Notes: generated by a model from the sequence alone, not told the origin. A DNA stretch of 64,000 nt from Tianweitania aestuarii (GCF_018457165.1 NZ_JAFMNX010000003.1:186001-250000); one strand, 5' to 3'; counted from the stretch's first letter, positions 46,877-56,949 are shown. Program-made: numbers and translations.

Positions 46877-48559
46877 TCAGAATAGGCGAAACCGTGCCGG
46901 TTCCTTCTTCTCGTCATCCGACACGCCCGGATCGTCGGGCAGGCGCGTCAGCTCGAGCGGCTTTTTCTTCTCGTCATCAACCGGCTGCGCCTCGTCCACG
47001 CTGCGATCGGCTTCAGAAGCCGCAAAGGCTTCTTCAGCGGATGTGTCGTCCTGATCGGCGTCCGTCTTGGCCGCGGTCTGAACCGGCGCGGTGTCTTCAA
47101 CCACGGCGGGCTCGACCTCGGCTTCCGGTTCCGGCTGCACGACTTCCAGCACGGTTGGCGGCGGCGCGCCGACGGCAACGGGAAGGCTGACGATCGTCGG
47201 ATGGGTCTCGGCCTGTTCCGGCTCGGGCTCCTGCGCAGGCTCGTCACGATGATCTTCGATCACGGGTGCGGCGCGCTCAACCGGCGTTTTCCATTCAAAC
47301 ACATCGAAGCGGCCGCTGATCGGCGACACGGGAGCCCAGGTGTCGAAGATCATGCCATCGGCCGTCCAGGCGGGATCACGCTGAGCGCGCACGGCCTTGG
47401 ACAGATATTCGCGGATCTTGCCCTGGTTGCGGACATCGGCTTCCTCGATATCGGCAAGCAGCAGGTAAACGCTTTCGCGCGGCTCGAGACGCAAGGCAGC
47501 CTCGGCCTGTTCGCGCGCCAGATGGAACTCACGCGCATCCAGTGCGGCACGCGCCACAACAAGCGCGGATTCCACATTGTTGTTGCGCAAGGACTGCAGC
47601 TTCTGCGCGCGCGGCAAACGATCCTGCGTGGAATTGCCGGGGCGAGCAAACACATAGGCCTGCGCCACTTCCGGATGCGGCTTGCGCTTCCAGACATGTT
47701 CCAGGATCTTGGAACCACGGCGCAACTCGTCGCCTCGGAAATAGGCGCGTGCTGCAATCACCGCAGCCGGCACGAATTCGGGCTGCAGGCGATTGGCCTC
47801 GATGGCCGCAGCCTTTGCCTGATCGAACTGGCTTTCAAACAGCGTCATCGCCTTGCCGGTCAGCATCACCGCCTTGCGGCGGTTCAGAACGTCGCGATCG
47901 ATCTGCTTGGTGGATTTCTGCGCATCGACGATCCTGAGCGCCGAATCCCAGTCGCCCTGTGCGACCTTGTCTTCCAGCGTGGCATCGGATGCCCAGGCAA
48001 GCTGCGGGGCAACGGCTGAAGCGCGGCCAGCATAATGGCGGGCAGCGGCATGGTCGCCGTGGCGTTCGGCTTCGAGATACAAACCGCGCAGGCCGAGAAG
48101 CCGCGTTTCGGGATCGTCGAGCATCGCCTCGAACTTCTTGCGCGCGCCGTCATGGTCGCCTTCCAGCATCGCTGTCTGCGCATCGAGAAGATGAACCAGC
48201 GGTTCGCGGTCGGCATTGATCAGCTTGGCCGCCTGCTTGCGCATCGACTTGGCCTTGGCCGCATCGCCCGCACCCGCCGCAATCAAGCCGGTGGACAGCG
48301 CTTGGTAACCGCGATCACGCCGACGCGTGCGGAAATAACGCGTCACGGTGTAAGGGCTTCTCCAAAGGCCCTTGAGCACCCACCAAAGCAGCATCACGCC
48401 AGCAACAATGGCCACAACCGTGACGATCGCGACCATCAACGACACGCGATACTGATAACCGCCGAAGGTCATCATCATTTCGCCGGGACGGTCGGCCAGC
48501 CAGGTGAAGCCTAGACCAAAGGCGAAGACGGCGAGAAGAAAGACAAGAAGACGGATCAT
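46877..48559 (-). CDS. hemY: HemY-type TPR membrane protein
   Basis: This 560-residue inner-membrane protein has two N-terminal helices (LLVFLLAVFAFGLGFTWLA and LMVAIVTVVAIVAGVMLLWWVL), the HemY_N region (LKGLWRSPYTVTRYFRTRRRDRGYQALSTGLIAAGAGD) and tetratricopeptide-like repeats. A disordered, acidic Glu/Pro-rich tail follows from about residue 440. HemY helps late haem synthesis in an undefined way. It is the last gene of hemC-hemD-Mic60-hemY, 11 bp after Mic60. Confidence 0.93.
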   Translation of the reverse strand: MIRLLVFLLAVFAFGLGFTWLADRPGEMMMTFGGYQYRVSLMVAIVTVVAIVAGVMLLWWVLKGLWRSPYTVTRYFRTRRRDRGYQALSTGLIAAGAGDAAKAKSMRKQAAKLINADREPLVHLLDAQTAMLEGDHDGARKKFEAMLDDPETRLLGLRGLYLEAERHGDHAAARHYAGRASAVAPQLAWASDATLEDKVAQGDWDSALRIVDAQKSTKQIDRDVLNRRKAVMLTGKAMTLFESQFDQAKAAAIEANRLQPEFVPAAVIAARAYFRGDELRRGSKILEHVWKRKPHPEVAQAYVFARPGNSTQDRLPRAQKLQSLRNNNVESALVVARAALDAREFHLAREQAEAALRLEPRESVYLLLADIEEADVRNQGKIREYLSKAVRAQRDPAWTADGMIFDTWAPVSPISGRFDVFEWKTPVERAAPVIEDHRDEPAQEPEPEQAETHPTIVSLPVAVGAPPPTVLEVVQPEPEAEVEPAVVEDTAPVQTAAKTDADQDDTSAEEAFAASEADRSVDEAQPVDDEKKKPLELTRLPDDPGVSDDEKKEPARFRLF

Positions 48560-48570
48560 GTAGGGCGTCC

Positions 48571-50103
48571 TCAGGCCTTGAGTGCTTCGGAAAGCGCCTT
48601 GCCAACCAGATCATCCGCGGCCTGTCGAGCACGGACCTTGGCGATGAAATCGGCGCCGGCATTCTTGGAAGCGGCCGGCAGCGTGTCGTATTCGGCAAGC
48701 GCTCTTTCGTAGTCGCCGGCCTGCACCGCCGCTTCCAGGCGGGCCACGATCGCGCCGGGCTCGTTGCCCTGCACGTTGGCACCGACCGGACGCACTTCCA
48801 CGAGATCGGTGGCACTCGACCACAGACGCGAGATCACGCCGGCATTGTCTGGTTCGCTTCTGCCGGCCGCGATCATCGCGCTGGTGGCTTCGGGCAGTTC
48901 AGCCGAGATTTCAGCCCGCGTGGGCACGCCCGTTGCGGCCATGTCGCGCAGCGTGTCGGCTTCGGGCGCATTCGGTGCGGCCGCGACATAAGCGTCGAAC
49001 TCGGTCTGGAATGGCTGACCGCGATCGATCGCCGCCTTCAAGGCCGAAGCCGTGATCGCCAAGGCAAGACGCGGATCGTTGATCCGCTCGTCCACCTTCT
49101 GGCTCAAGGCATCGAGCGACTGCTGCAGCTCGTTCAAACGCTGTTCGCTGGTGCTGCCAGCCTGATCAGCGGCCTGGCTGGCGGCCTGCACGGACTGCTC
49201 CAGCGCATCGATGCGCTGGTTCACCGGCTGAAGATCAACCGTCTGCGCTTCGCCACCATTCTGGCTCAGCTGCTGCACCTGGTTGGTCAACTCTTCGACC
49301 CGGCTCGACAGCGCCTGCGTATCGGCACCGTCACCGCCGTTGTTCTGCTGCAAGTCCGCAATCTGCGTGCGCAGCTGCTCGATCTCGCCCGAAACATCGG
49401 CACCGCCGTTTGCCGCTGGCGCATTCTCCTGCGCGGCCTGAAGCTCGCCGACCTGCGTGCGCAAGGCTTCGATATCCGCCGTCGATGCACCGCCGCTCGC
49501 CGACATATCGCCGTCGCGCAAGCTGCTATCGAGCAGCATAGAGCCACCCAGCGCCAGCGCACCGCCAATCAAACCGGCAGCCAGCAGCGATCCGAACCCG
49601 GCACCGCGACGAACAGGCTTTTCGGTGTCCGGCGTCACTGTGGACGCTGCCGTTGTTGGATGCACCGGCGGCTTTTCGTATTGGGGATCGTCATAAGCGG
49701 CAGGGGTCTCATAGGGATTGGAGGTTTCAGCAGCGCCGGCATCCACCGGTGCATCGCCGACCTTTTCGGCGTCGCCCGCGTCTGATGGCCGATCGGCATG
49801 CAGCATGTCGCTGGTGGATTGCGCCGGCTGGTCCGTCTTGTCGTCGTCCCCATGCAGGATAGGTGAATCCGCATGCGTATCGACCAGCGTTTCATCGGCA
49901 AGCGAGGGTTCCGATTGCAGCGGCGCGGTGCCGGCGGCAGCCTCGCCTTTTGCATCCGAATACACATCGCCCGCGCGGGTCGCAGGTCCGCGCTGCCCCT
50001 TATCGCCAGCCGAAGCCGCTGTCTGGGGTTCCGAGGCGTCCAGATCGATGGTGACGGGCTCTCGGCTGCTCTTCGAGTGCCGTGTGCTCGGCTTTTTCAC
50101 CAT
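48571..50103 (-). CDS. Mitofilin/Mic60-like inner-membrane protein
   Basis: This 510-residue protein has a disordered Asp/Thr/Ala-rich N-terminus, one membrane helix (LLAAGLIGGALALGGSMLL, near 168-188), a long Gln/Glu-rich coiled coil (190-345), and a mitofilin C-terminal domain (LALAITASALKAAIDRGQPF, ARLEAAVQAGDYERALAEYDTLP). The bacterial Mic60 of alphaproteobacteria is the relative of the mitochondrial crista-junction protein and shapes intracytoplasmic membrane. The position between hemD and hemY is the family's typical context. Confidence 0.9.
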   Translation of the reverse strand: MVKKPSTRHSKSSREPVTIDLDASEPQTAASAGDKGQRGPATRAGDVYSDAKGEAAAGTAPLQSEPSLADETLVDTHADSPILHGDDDKTDQPAQSTSDMLHADRPSDAGDAEKVGDAPVDAGAAETSNPYETPAAYDDPQYEKPPVHPTTAASTVTPDTEKPVRRGAGFGSLLAAGLIGGALALGGSMLLDSSLRDGDMSASGGASTADIEALRTQVGELQAAQENAPAANGGADVSGEIEQLRTQIADLQQNNGGDGADTQALSSRVEELTNQVQQLSQNGGEAQTVDLQPVNQRIDALEQSVQAASQAADQAGSTSEQRLNELQQSLDALSQKVDERINDPRLALAITASALKAAIDRGQPFQTEFDAYVAAAPNAPEADTLRDMAATGVPTRAEISAELPEATSAMIAAGRSEPDNAGVISRLWSSATDLVEVRPVGANVQGNEPGAIVARLEAAVQAGDYERALAEYDTLPAASKNAGADFIAKVRARQAADDLVGKALSEALKA

Positions 50104-50229
50104 GCTTCGTCTCCGCTCTGGTTATCGGCGCGCATGCTGCCGGACGAAAAAACGATCTCCTATGACGATCTAGCACAGGAGGGGCCCCTGAAAAGGGGTG
50201 TCGCGCCAAGCCGGGCGTTGCAAATGCTC

Positions 50230-50958
50230 TCAGCGTGAGCTGGACGAGTGAGAAAACCGACCTTCAAGCGTAGCGAACAAGCTCGTTTCATCCGGTGTTT
50301 CGGCGATCGCGATGCGCAGGTCTGCAGGTAAAGCCTGTGCGACATCGGCGGACAAGCAGATAAACACCGCGCTTTGCCAGATGCTGTGTTCCAGTTGGCC
50401 GAGCATATCCATCAGCGCCGCAGCGCTTTCGGCTGAATACACAAGCGCGGCATCGAAGCCTTGCTGCGCCAGATCGGCCAGGTTTGAAGCGTCGGGAGCG
50501 AGGCGAAGCATCGCATAGGTTTCGATCACCGCGACCTGCCGTCCGGCATCTTGCAAGGTTGCTTCCAGGATCGGCTTGCGCGGCGTTCCACAGAGATAGG
50601 CGATCCGCGCGTCGGCTTTCCTGCGCGCAATGATCGTGTCAGCCAGCAGGACAGCCGACCCGCCTGCATCCTCCACTTGGCTGAAGCCAGCGTTGCGCGC
50701 AGCATCGGCGGTACGCGCGCCGACAGCAAACACCGAGCACCCTTGCAGCGCGGCGATCAGCTCCGCCGAAGCATGGCGCACCGCATTGGCACTGGTGATC
50801 GCGACAGTGTCGATCGCTGTCGGGATAGCCGTAGCCACAACCGCCCGCACTTGCGTCAGCGGCATCACGATCGGTTCAAAATCGTGCTGGAACAGCGCTT
50901 TTGCCGTGCGGGACGCACCCGGCTCGGGCCGTGTCAGAAGAACACGTGCCCTTCTCAT
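50230..50958 (-). CDS. hemD: Uroporphyrinogen-III synthase
   Basis: HemD closes hydroxymethylbilane into uroporphyrinogen III. The 242-residue protein begins RRARVLLTRPEPGASRTAKAL and has VAITSANAVRHASAELI, VFAVGARTADAARNAGF, LCGTPRKP and YSAESAAALMDML, the weakly conserved HemD pattern. It starts 6 bp after the hemC stop. The call rests on pattern plus context. Confidence 0.93.
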   Translation of the reverse strand: MRRARVLLTRPEPGASRTAKALFQHDFEPIVMPLTQVRAVVATAIPTAIDTVAITSANAVRHASAELIAALQGCSVFAVGARTADAARNAGFSQVEDAGGSAVLLADTIIARRKADARIAYLCGTPRKPILEATLQDAGRQVAVIETYAMLRLAPDASNLADLAQQGFDAALVYSAESAAALMDMLGQLEHSIWQSAVFICLSADVAQALPADLRIAIAETPDETSLFATLEGRFSHSSSSR

Positions 50959-50964
50959 TGCCGG

Positions 50965-51891
50965 TTACCAGGTCGTGAAGAAGTGCGGCCCGGCGCGCTC
51001 GCGCAGGATCCGCGCCACTTCAACGCCGATCGCCACGACATCGCCGACGGAGCCATCCACGCGCGTTTCATGCGCTTGCGTGCCATCGGGCGTCAGGATC
51101 ATGCCGTGCAAGGTGATCGTGTCGCCATCGATCGTGGCGTGGCCGGCGATCGGGGTCTTGCACGAACCATCCAGCGCGCCGAGAAAAGCGCGTTCGCAGG
51201 TCAGCGCAAGGCCGGTTTCGCGGTGATGGATCGGCGCCAGGATCGCATTGATCCGCTCGTCGCCGCGCCGCGATTCGATGGTGATCGCACCCTGACCGGG
51301 AGCCGGCGGGAAGGTGTCGAGCGGCAAAAGCTCGGTTGTTGCTGCTTCCAGCCCGAGCCGCTTCAAGCCGGCCTGGGCCAGAAGCGTCGCATCCACTTTG
51401 CCCGCTTCCAGCTTGGCCAGACGGCTCGGCACATTGCCGCGAAACAGCACCACATGAAGATCGGGCCGCATGCGACGCAAAAGCGCCTGGCGCCGCAGGG
51501 AAGCCGAACCGATCACCGCCCCTTGCGGCAGGCCGGCAATGGTAGGCGCCGTTTTGCCGATAAACGCATCGCGCGGATCTTCGCGCGGCAAGAAGGCGGA
51601 CAGCTCCAGCCCTTCGGGCAAAACGGTCGGCATGTCCTTGGAGGAATGCACGGCGATGTCGAGCCGGCCTTCGGTGAGGCCTTCCTCGATTTCCAGCGTG
51701 AACAGACCCTTGCCGCCCACTTCCGACAGGGGGCGATTGGTGATGCGGTCGCCGGTGGTGGTGATCACCACGATCTCGAAGGCGTCTTCGGCCAGGCCAT
51801 GTGCCGCCATCAAGCGCGCCCGCGTTTCGCGCGCCTGCGCCAAAGCGAGATCGCTGCCGCGTGTGCCGATGCGGATGGGCTGTGTTTGCAT
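50965..51891 (-). CDS. hemC: Porphobilinogen deaminase (hydroxymethylbilane synthase)
   Basis: HemC joins four porphobilinogens into hydroxymethylbilane. The 308 residues include [27 protein letters not shown] with the catalytic Asp region, [11 protein letters not shown], and the cofactor-binding Cys near 243 in [13 protein letters not shown]. It opens the minus-strand haem operon and is divergent from tsaD across about 106 bp. Confidence 0.98.
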   Translation of the reverse strand: MQTQPIRIGTRGSDLALAQARETRARLMAAHGLAEDAFEIVVITTTGDRITNRPLSEVGGKGLFTLEIEEGLTEGRLDIAVHSSKDMPTVLPEGLELSAFLPREDPRDAFIGKTAPTIAGLPQGAVIGSASLRRQALLRRMRPDLHVVLFRGNVPSRLAKLEAGKVDATLLAQAGLKRLGLEAATTELLPLDTFPPAPGQGAITIESRRGDERINAILAPIHHRETGLALTCERAFLGALDGSCKTPIAGHATIDGDTITLHGMILTPDGTQAHETRVDGSVGDVVAIGVEVARILRERAGPHFFTTW

Positions 51892-51997
51892 GAAGAACTC
51901 GGTCCGTGATACGCGCGCTCAAGCAATGCCCGAGCCTTTGTTTGTGCGCTTCTCCTATCGGGGAACGCCGCCAGCGGCAATGATGGAGCCCATAGCC

Positions 51998-53089
51998 GTG
52001 ACAATCCGCGTCTTAGGTATCGAAACAAGCTGCGACGAAACCGCCGCATCCGTCGTGCTGCGCGATGAGAACGGTCAGGGCACAATCCTGAGCAACGTCG
52101 TTCTCAGCCAGGTCACCGAACATGCGGCCTTTGGCGGCGTGGTGCCGGAGATCGCCGCGCGCGCCCATGTGGAAGCGCTTGATGACATCGTTGCTGCAGC
52201 ACTCGACGAAGCCGGCCTGACGCTCGGCGACATCGACGCCGTTGCCGCGACCGCCGGTCCCGGTCTTGTCGGCGGGCTCATCGTCGGCCTGATGACGGCC
52301 AAGGCGCTGGCTGCAGCAGCCGACAAGCCGCTTTTGCCAGTCAACCATCTCGAAGGCCACGCGCTCACAGCACGGCTCACCGATGGAGTTGCCTTTCCCT
52401 ATCTGCTGCTGCTCGTTTCCGGCGGCCATACCCAGCTCGTTCTGGTGAAGGGCGTCGGACAGTACGAGCGCTGGGGCACCACGATCGACGACGCACTTGG
52501 CGAAGCCTTCGACAAAACAGCCAAGCTGATCGGCCTGCCGTTTCCCGGCGGCCCCAATGTCGAGATCGCCGCGCGCGACGGTGACGAAACACGCTTCGTG
52601 TTCCCGAGGCCACTGAAAGGCGAAAAGCGTCTCGATTTCTCTTTTTCAGGCCTGAAAACCGCCGTGCGGCAGGCGGCTACGGCCATCGCGCCGCTGTCGG
52701 CAAAGGATCGCGCCGATATTTCCGCTTCCTTCCAACGCGCCATCGTGGATACGCTGGACGACCGCGTTCGGCGCGCGCTGACCCGCTTTCGCGAAACCTT
52801 TCCCGATGCCGCCGAACCCGCCCTTGTGGTGGCCGGTGGTGTTGCCGCCAATCAGGCCGTGAGGGGTGGTTTGACAGCGCTTTGCGCCCGCCATGGCTTT
52901 CGCTTCGTTGCGCCGCCGATCAAGCTGTGCGGCGACAATGCCGCTATGATCGCCTGGGCGGGTGCCGAACGCATGGCGCTTGGGCTTTCCCACGAAGACC
53001 CGATGCACTTCGCCCCCCGTTCGCGCTGGCCGCTCGACGCCCAATCCGCTCCGGTGGTGGGTTCGGGCCGAAGGGGAGCCAAGGCATGA
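51998..53089 (+). CDS. tsaD: tRNA N6-adenosine threonylcarbamoyltransferase TsaD
   Basis: TsaD, with TsaB/TsaE, adds threonylcarbamoyl to A37 of ANN-reading tRNAs. The 363 residues have [32 protein letters not shown], the metal-binding histidines in NHLEGH near 117-121, and [11 protein letters not shown]. The GTG at 51998 is favoured by TGGAG nine bases upstream; ATGs at 51980 and 51983 are alternatives without good signals. The stop overlaps gpsA (ATGA). Confidence 0.96.
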   Translation: MTIRVLGIETSCDETAASVVLRDENGQGTILSNVVLSQVTEHAAFGGVVPEIAARAHVEALDDIVAAALDEAGLTLGDIDAVAATAGPGLVGGLIVGLMTAKALAAAADKPLLPVNHLEGHALTARLTDGVAFPYLLLLVSGGHTQLVLVKGVGQYERWGTTIDDALGEAFDKTAKLIGLPFPGGPNVEIAARDGDETRFVFPRPLKGEKRLDFSFSGLKTAVRQAATAIAPLSAKDRADISASFQRAIVDTLDDRVRRALTRFRETFPDAAEPALVVAGGVAANQAVRGGLTALCARHGFRFVAPPIKLCGDNAAMIAWAGAERMALGLSHEDPMHFAPRSRWPLDAQSAPVVGSGRRGAKA

Positions 53090-54084
53090 GCGTAAACACC
53101 TCAAACGGGCGCATTGCGGTTCTCGGCGGTGGCGCCTGGGGCACAGCACTTGCCAACACCTTTGCCGCCGCCGGCCGCCCGACGCTGCTTTGGGCCCGCG
53201 ACGCCGAAACGGTAGCCGCCATCAACGGCCAGGCGGCAAACCCGCGCTATCTGCCGGGCATCGCGCTCGATCCAGCGTTGCGCGCCACGACGGATGCAGC
53301 ACAGGCCCTGCAAGGGGCTGGAGCGATCCTGTCCGTTGTGCCCGCGCAGATCTTCGGCTCCGTTCTGCAATCCCTGGCTGACCATATCCCGGCTGGCCTG
53401 CCGATCGTGATCTGCGCCAAGGGGATCGAGCGCGCCACAGGTCTCCTGCCCTCCGCCGTGCTTCAAGCCACGCTGCCGGACAATCCGCCTGCCGCTTTGT
53501 CCGGCCCGAGCTTCGCTACCGATCTCGCACGCGGTCTGCCTACCGCCGTCACCGTTGCTGCGCGCGATCGTGAGCTGGCCGCAGAGCTCGCCGCCAACCT
53601 GTCGACGCCGCGCCTGCGCTGTTATTCCGCCGATGATCTCACCGGCGTGGAGATCGGCGGTGCGCTGAAAAACGTGCTGGCGCTTGCCGCCGGTGCCGCT
53701 GCAGGAGCAGGCCTCGGTGCCAGTGCGCAGGCAGCGCTGATCACGCGTGGCTTCGTGGAACTGCGTCGCATCGGGGCAGCCCTTGGCGCGCAGGGCGAAA
53801 CGCTGATGGGCCTGTCGGGCCTCGGCGATCTCATGCTGACCTGCGGCTCCGGCCAGTCGCGCAATTTCGCTTATGGCGAAGCGCTGGGACGCGGCGAACC
53901 GCTCGAAAACCGGCCGCTCGCCGAAGGTGTGGCCACCGCGTCGATTGCCGCCCGGATCGCCCGGGAACACGCGATCGCCGCGCCCATCATCACGGCCGTC
54001 GATGCCATCCTGAAGGGTGAAAGCACCATCGCGCAAACGGTGGAAGCGCTGATGACCCGCCCGCTCAAGCACGAAGCCGATTGA
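53086..54084 (+). CDS. gpsA: NAD(P)H-dependent glycerol-3-phosphate dehydrogenase GpsA
   Basis: GpsA makes sn-glycerol-3-phosphate from dihydroxyacetone phosphate for phospholipid synthesis. The 332 residues have the nucleotide motif [55 protein letters not shown] with the catalytic Lys, and GLGDLMLTC. It overlaps tsaD by 4 bp, the standard rhizobial arrangement. Confidence 0.97.
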   Translation: MSVNTSNGRIAVLGGGAWGTALANTFAAAGRPTLLWARDAETVAAINGQAANPRYLPGIALDPALRATTDAAQALQGAGAILSVVPAQIFGSVLQSLADHIPAGLPIVICAKGIERATGLLPSAVLQATLPDNPPAALSGPSFATDLARGLPTAVTVAARDRELAAELAANLSTPRLRCYSADDLTGVEIGGALKNVLALAAGAAAGAGLGASAQAALITRGFVELRRIGAALGAQGETLMGLSGLGDLMLTCGSGQSRNFAYGEALGRGEPLENRPLAEGVATASIAARIAREHAIAAPIITAVDAILKGESTIAQTVEALMTRPLKHEAD

Positions 54085-54133
54085 CCGCTTTCGCCTTCTC
54101 CCGCAGGAAAGCGCCAGTGAAGGAGACCCGTCC

Positions 54134-54436
54134 ATGAACTACGCCATCTACTGCACCGACAAGCCAGACCATCTTTCCGTCCGCATGGACAACCGCCCGG
54201 CTCATGTGGATTACCTCAACGGCCTGAATGCCGAAGGCAAGCTGGTTCTGGCCGGCCCGACGCTCGGAGAAGACAACAAGCCCACCGGCTCCATCGTGAT
54301 CGTGGAAGCCGACAGCATGGAAGCTGCGCAGACAATCGCCGCCAACGATCCTTACGCCAAGGCCGGCCTGTTCGCTTCCGTCGAGATCCGCGGCTGGAAC
54401 TGGGTGTTCAACAAGCCGGAAACCACGACCGCCTGA
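54134..54436 (+). CDS. YciI-like protein
   Basis: The 100-residue protein has a YciI ferredoxin-like fold: YAIYCTDKPD, RPAHVDYLNGLNAEGKLVLAGPTL with the conserved His-Asp dyad region, and EADSMEAAQTIAANDPYAKAGLF. YciI proteins may be small dimeric enzymes or stress proteins; the reaction is unknown. GGAGACC precedes the ATG. The stop overlaps the EVE gene start by one base (TGATG). Confidence 0.93.
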   Translation: MNYAIYCTDKPDHLSVRMDNRPAHVDYLNGLNAEGKLVLAGPTLGEDNKPTGSIVIVEADSMEAAQTIAANDPYAKAGLFASVEIRGWNWVFNKPETTTA

Positions 54437-54855
54437 TGCAATACTGGTTGTTCAAATCCGAACCCAAGGCGTGGTCCTGGGAGCAACAGAAAGCCAAGGG
54501 CGAAGCCGGCGAGACCTGGACCGGCGTGCGCAACTATCTGGCGCGCAACAATATGCGCGCCATGCAGATCGGCGACCGCGGCTTCTATTATCATTCCAAC
54601 GAGGGCCTCGAGGTCGTCGGCATCGTTGAAGTCTGCAAGCTGTCGCATCCCGATCCCACCACGGAAGATCCGCGCTGGGATTGCGTCGACATCCGCGCGG
54701 TCCGTGACATGCCCAAACCCGTGACGCTGAAGGCCATCAAGGCCAACCCGAACCTGTCAGACATGTCGCTGGTCACCTCCATGCGCCTGTCGGTGCAGCC
54801 GGTGAAGCCGGAAGAATGGGCGGAAGTCTGCCGCATGGGCGAGCTCAAGGACTGA
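54436..54855 (+). CDS. EVE-domain protein
   Basis: This 139-residue PUA-like EVE protein has the hallmark QYWLFKSEP, TWTGVRNYLARNNMRAMQIGDRGFYYHSNEG and VGIVEVCKL. EVE/YTH-related domains bind modified bases in DNA or RNA. Here it is embedded with tsaD, gpsA and YciI, the usual alphaproteobacterial position, and not next to a restriction system, so a housekeeping RNA role is more likely than defence. Confidence 0.94.
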   Translation: MQYWLFKSEPKAWSWEQQKAKGEAGETWTGVRNYLARNNMRAMQIGDRGFYYHSNEGLEVVGIVEVCKLSHPDPTTEDPRWDCVDIRAVRDMPKPVTLKAIKANPNLSDMSLVTSMRLSVQPVKPEEWAEVCRMGELKD

Positions 54856-54860
54856 TCGGC

Positions 54861-55514
54861 ATGGCGCTGACGCCTGAAGGCGCCCGCGCCTTTATTCTCG
54901 CCAACACGACCCTGCTGACGCCGCCGCATGTGCCGGAACTGCAACTGCATCTGGCTACCGAAGCGCATGATCTCTGGCTGAAAACCGAAGATGAGCTTGC
55001 CGAGATCGGCCTGCCGCCGCCCTTCTGGGCCTTTGCCTGGGCGGGCGGGCAGGGTCTGGCACGCTATATCCTCGATCATCCGGAAACAGTGCGCGGCAAA
55101 ACGGTGCTCGATTTCGCGTCCGGCTCCGGCCTTGTCGGTATCGCTGCCGGACAAGCCGGCGCACGCCATGTTCTTGCCGCCGACATAGACCCGTTCTGCG
55201 CCGCAGCGATCGCGCTGAATGCGCAAGCCAACGATGCCCTGATCGACACAACCATCACCGACCTGATCGACCATGACGACAGGTGGGATGTCGTTCTGGC
55301 CGGCGACGTGTTCTACGACCAGGCCTTTGCCGAGCGCCTCCTGCCCTGGTTCGAGCGCCTGTCCGCGCGCGGGGCCATCGTTCTCGTCGGCGATCCCGGC
55401 CGCTCCTATCTGCCGAAGGAGCGCCTGGTAGCTCGTGCGATATATGAGGTCCCCGTCACCCGCGCACTGGAGGATGCCGAGGTCAAGCGCACGACGGTCT
55501 GGGCGCTGCAATAG
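54861..55514 (+). CDS. Class I SAM-dependent methyltransferase (ETFB-lysine-methyltransferase-like)
   Basis: The 217-residue protein has FWAFAWAGGQGLARYILDHP ahead of SAM motif I VLDFASGSGLVGIAA (near residue 82), acidic loop ADIDPF, and VVLAGDVFYDQAFAERLLPWFE. It resembles the COG3897 group that includes human ETFBKMT, so a protein lysine may be the target; this is inferred. The ATG at 54861 lies 5 bp after the EVE stop, ending the tsaD operon. Confidence 0.87.
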   Translation: MALTPEGARAFILANTTLLTPPHVPELQLHLATEAHDLWLKTEDELAEIGLPPPFWAFAWAGGQGLARYILDHPETVRGKTVLDFASGSGLVGIAAGQAGARHVLAADIDPFCAAAIALNAQANDALIDTTITDLIDHDDRWDVVLAGDVFYDQAFAERLLPWFERLSARGAIVLVGDPGRSYLPKERLVARAIYEVPVTRALEDAEVKRTTVWALQ

Positions 55515-55598
55515 AGTTCATGCCGGGCGGAGGTGCGCTTCGAGCCTCGCGTTGGTCACCCCTACTGCCTTATTGCCCTACTCACCTATTCCCCTCCT

Positions 55599-56147
55599 TC
55601 AACCCCTCCTCACCTCCAGCACCGTGTTGCGCGACAAGCGTGGCAACAACCGCGCCATCACCTGATGCGTTACCGCTACGCAGCCTTCGGTCGGCGGGAA
55701 ACCTGGCCGTGCCAGGTGGAAGAAGATGGCGCTGCCGCGTCCGCGCTTTCGTGGCCGGATGTTCCAGTCCATGACGATGCAGGCATCATAGAGCGTATCG
55801 TCGCGCTTCATGCGCTCATGGCTGGCGCCATAAGGGATGCGCACGGGGCGGTTGTAGTTGCGGTCATCCGGCACTTCGCACCAGCCGAGATCGGCGGTGA
55901 TGGGTGCCAGCGGCAAGCGGCTGCTGTGAGCAAAGCGCCTTTCCCGGATATAGCCGTTCAGGAGGCGCATCGAACCGAGCGGCGTTCCGCCGTCGCCTTC
56001 GCGCTTGTTGGCCGTGATGCCGCCGCGGCCGAGCGCGCACGGAAATGCAATTCCATCGATAACCAGCAGCCCTTGTGTCGGCTTGCCGGGACGTGGCCGC
56101 ACCGTGATGCGCTTGATGACGCGGTTCTTTTTTCTGGATCCCTGCAC
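55599..56147 (-). CDS. L,D-transpeptidase (YkuD) family protein
   Basis: This 182-residue protein has the YkuD core: GGITANKREGDGGTPLGSMRL, RIPYGASHERMKRDDTLYDACIVMDWN, and the active site FHLARPGFPPTEGCVAVT with catalytic His and Cys. Such enzymes crosslink peptidoglycan or anchor proteins. There is no clear signal peptide, unusual for an enzyme of the periplasm but typical of this short subgroup. The start is GTG at 56147 with GTGAAGAA upstream. It is divergent from cenR. Confidence 0.9.
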   Translation of the reverse strand: MQGSRKKNRVIKRITVRPRPGKPTQGLLVIDGIAFPCALGRGGITANKREGDGGTPLGSMRLLNGYIRERRFAHSSRLPLAPITADLGWCEVPDDRNYNRPVRIPYGASHERMKRDDTLYDACIVMDWNIRPRKRGRGSAIFFHLARPGFPPTEGCVAVTHQVMARLLPRLSRNTVLEVRRG

Positions 56148-56265
56148 GCGAATTCTTCACCATCGGACACTTCGCCGTGATCGGCCTATCGAAGATGGCG
56201 AGGTTCAGCATATTGCCAAAATCGTCAAGCTTCTCATTTGACCATATGAAACAATGGATTGATCG

Positions 56266-56949
56266 ATGACTTCTCGCACCATCCTCATTGTCGACGACGA
56301 CGACGACCTGCGCAGCACGCTGGCAGAACAGCTCGGGCTCTATGAGGAGTTTGAGGTGATCGAGGAGCCGACGGCCACAAAGGGCGTGAACACCGCGCGC
56401 AGCCGCACGGTCGACTTGCTCATCATGGATGTCGGCCTGCCCGATATGGACGGGCGCGAAGCCGTGAAGCTTCTGCGCAAGGGCGGCTACAAGGCGCCGA
56501 TCATCATGCTGACCGGGCAGGACACCGATTCGGACACGATCCTCGGTCTCGAAGCCGGCGCCAACGATTACGTCACCAAGCCCTTCCGCTTCGCCGTGCT
56601 TCTGGCCCGCATCCGCGCTCAGCTGCGCCAGCACGAGCAAAGCGAAGACGCGACCTTCACCGTCGGCCCCTACACGTTCAAGCCGAGCCAGAAGCTCCTG
56701 CTCGACGCCAAGGGCGGCAAGATCCGGCTGACCGAAAAAGAAGCGTCGATCATCAAATACCTGTACCGCGCCGAGCAGAAGGTCGTGACCCGCGACATCC
56801 TGCTGGAAGAGGTCTGGGGCTACAATTCCGGCGTCACCACCCACACGTTGGAAACGCATGTCTATCGTCTGCGCCAGAAGATCGAGCGTGATCCTTCCAA
56901 TGCCGAAATTCTTGTGACAGAAAGCGGTGGGTACAAGCTCGTTCCGTGA
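56266..56949 (+). CDS. cenR: OmpR-family response regulator, CenR-like
   Basis: The 227-residue regulator has a receiver domain with acidic triad (DDDDD, residues 10-14), phospho-acceptor Asp 55 (MDVGLPDMDG) and Lys in TKPFRF, then an OmpR winged helix (IRLTEKEASIIKYLYRA, LLEEVWGYNSGVTTHTLETHVYRLRQKIE). It closely follows Caulobacter CenR, the essential cell-envelope regulator paired with CenK. No histidine kinase gene is adjacent, as expected for cenR. Confidence 0.88.
   Translation: MTSRTILIVDDDDDLRSTLAEQLGLYEEFEVIEEPTATKGVNTARSRTVDLLIMDVGLPDMDGREAVKLLRKGGYKAPIIMLTGQDTDSDTILGLEAGANDYVTKPFRFAVLLARIRAQLRQHEQSEDATFTVGPYTFKPSQKLLLDAKGGKIRLTEKEASIIKYLYRAEQKVVTRDILLEEVWGYNSGVTTHTLETHVYRLRQKIERDPSNAEILVTESGGYKLVP

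Noticed and set aside
54436-54855. EVE domain as a sign of a defence island
   Set aside because: No restriction enzyme, nuclease or mobile element is nearby; the context is a housekeeping operon conserved in alphaproteobacteria.
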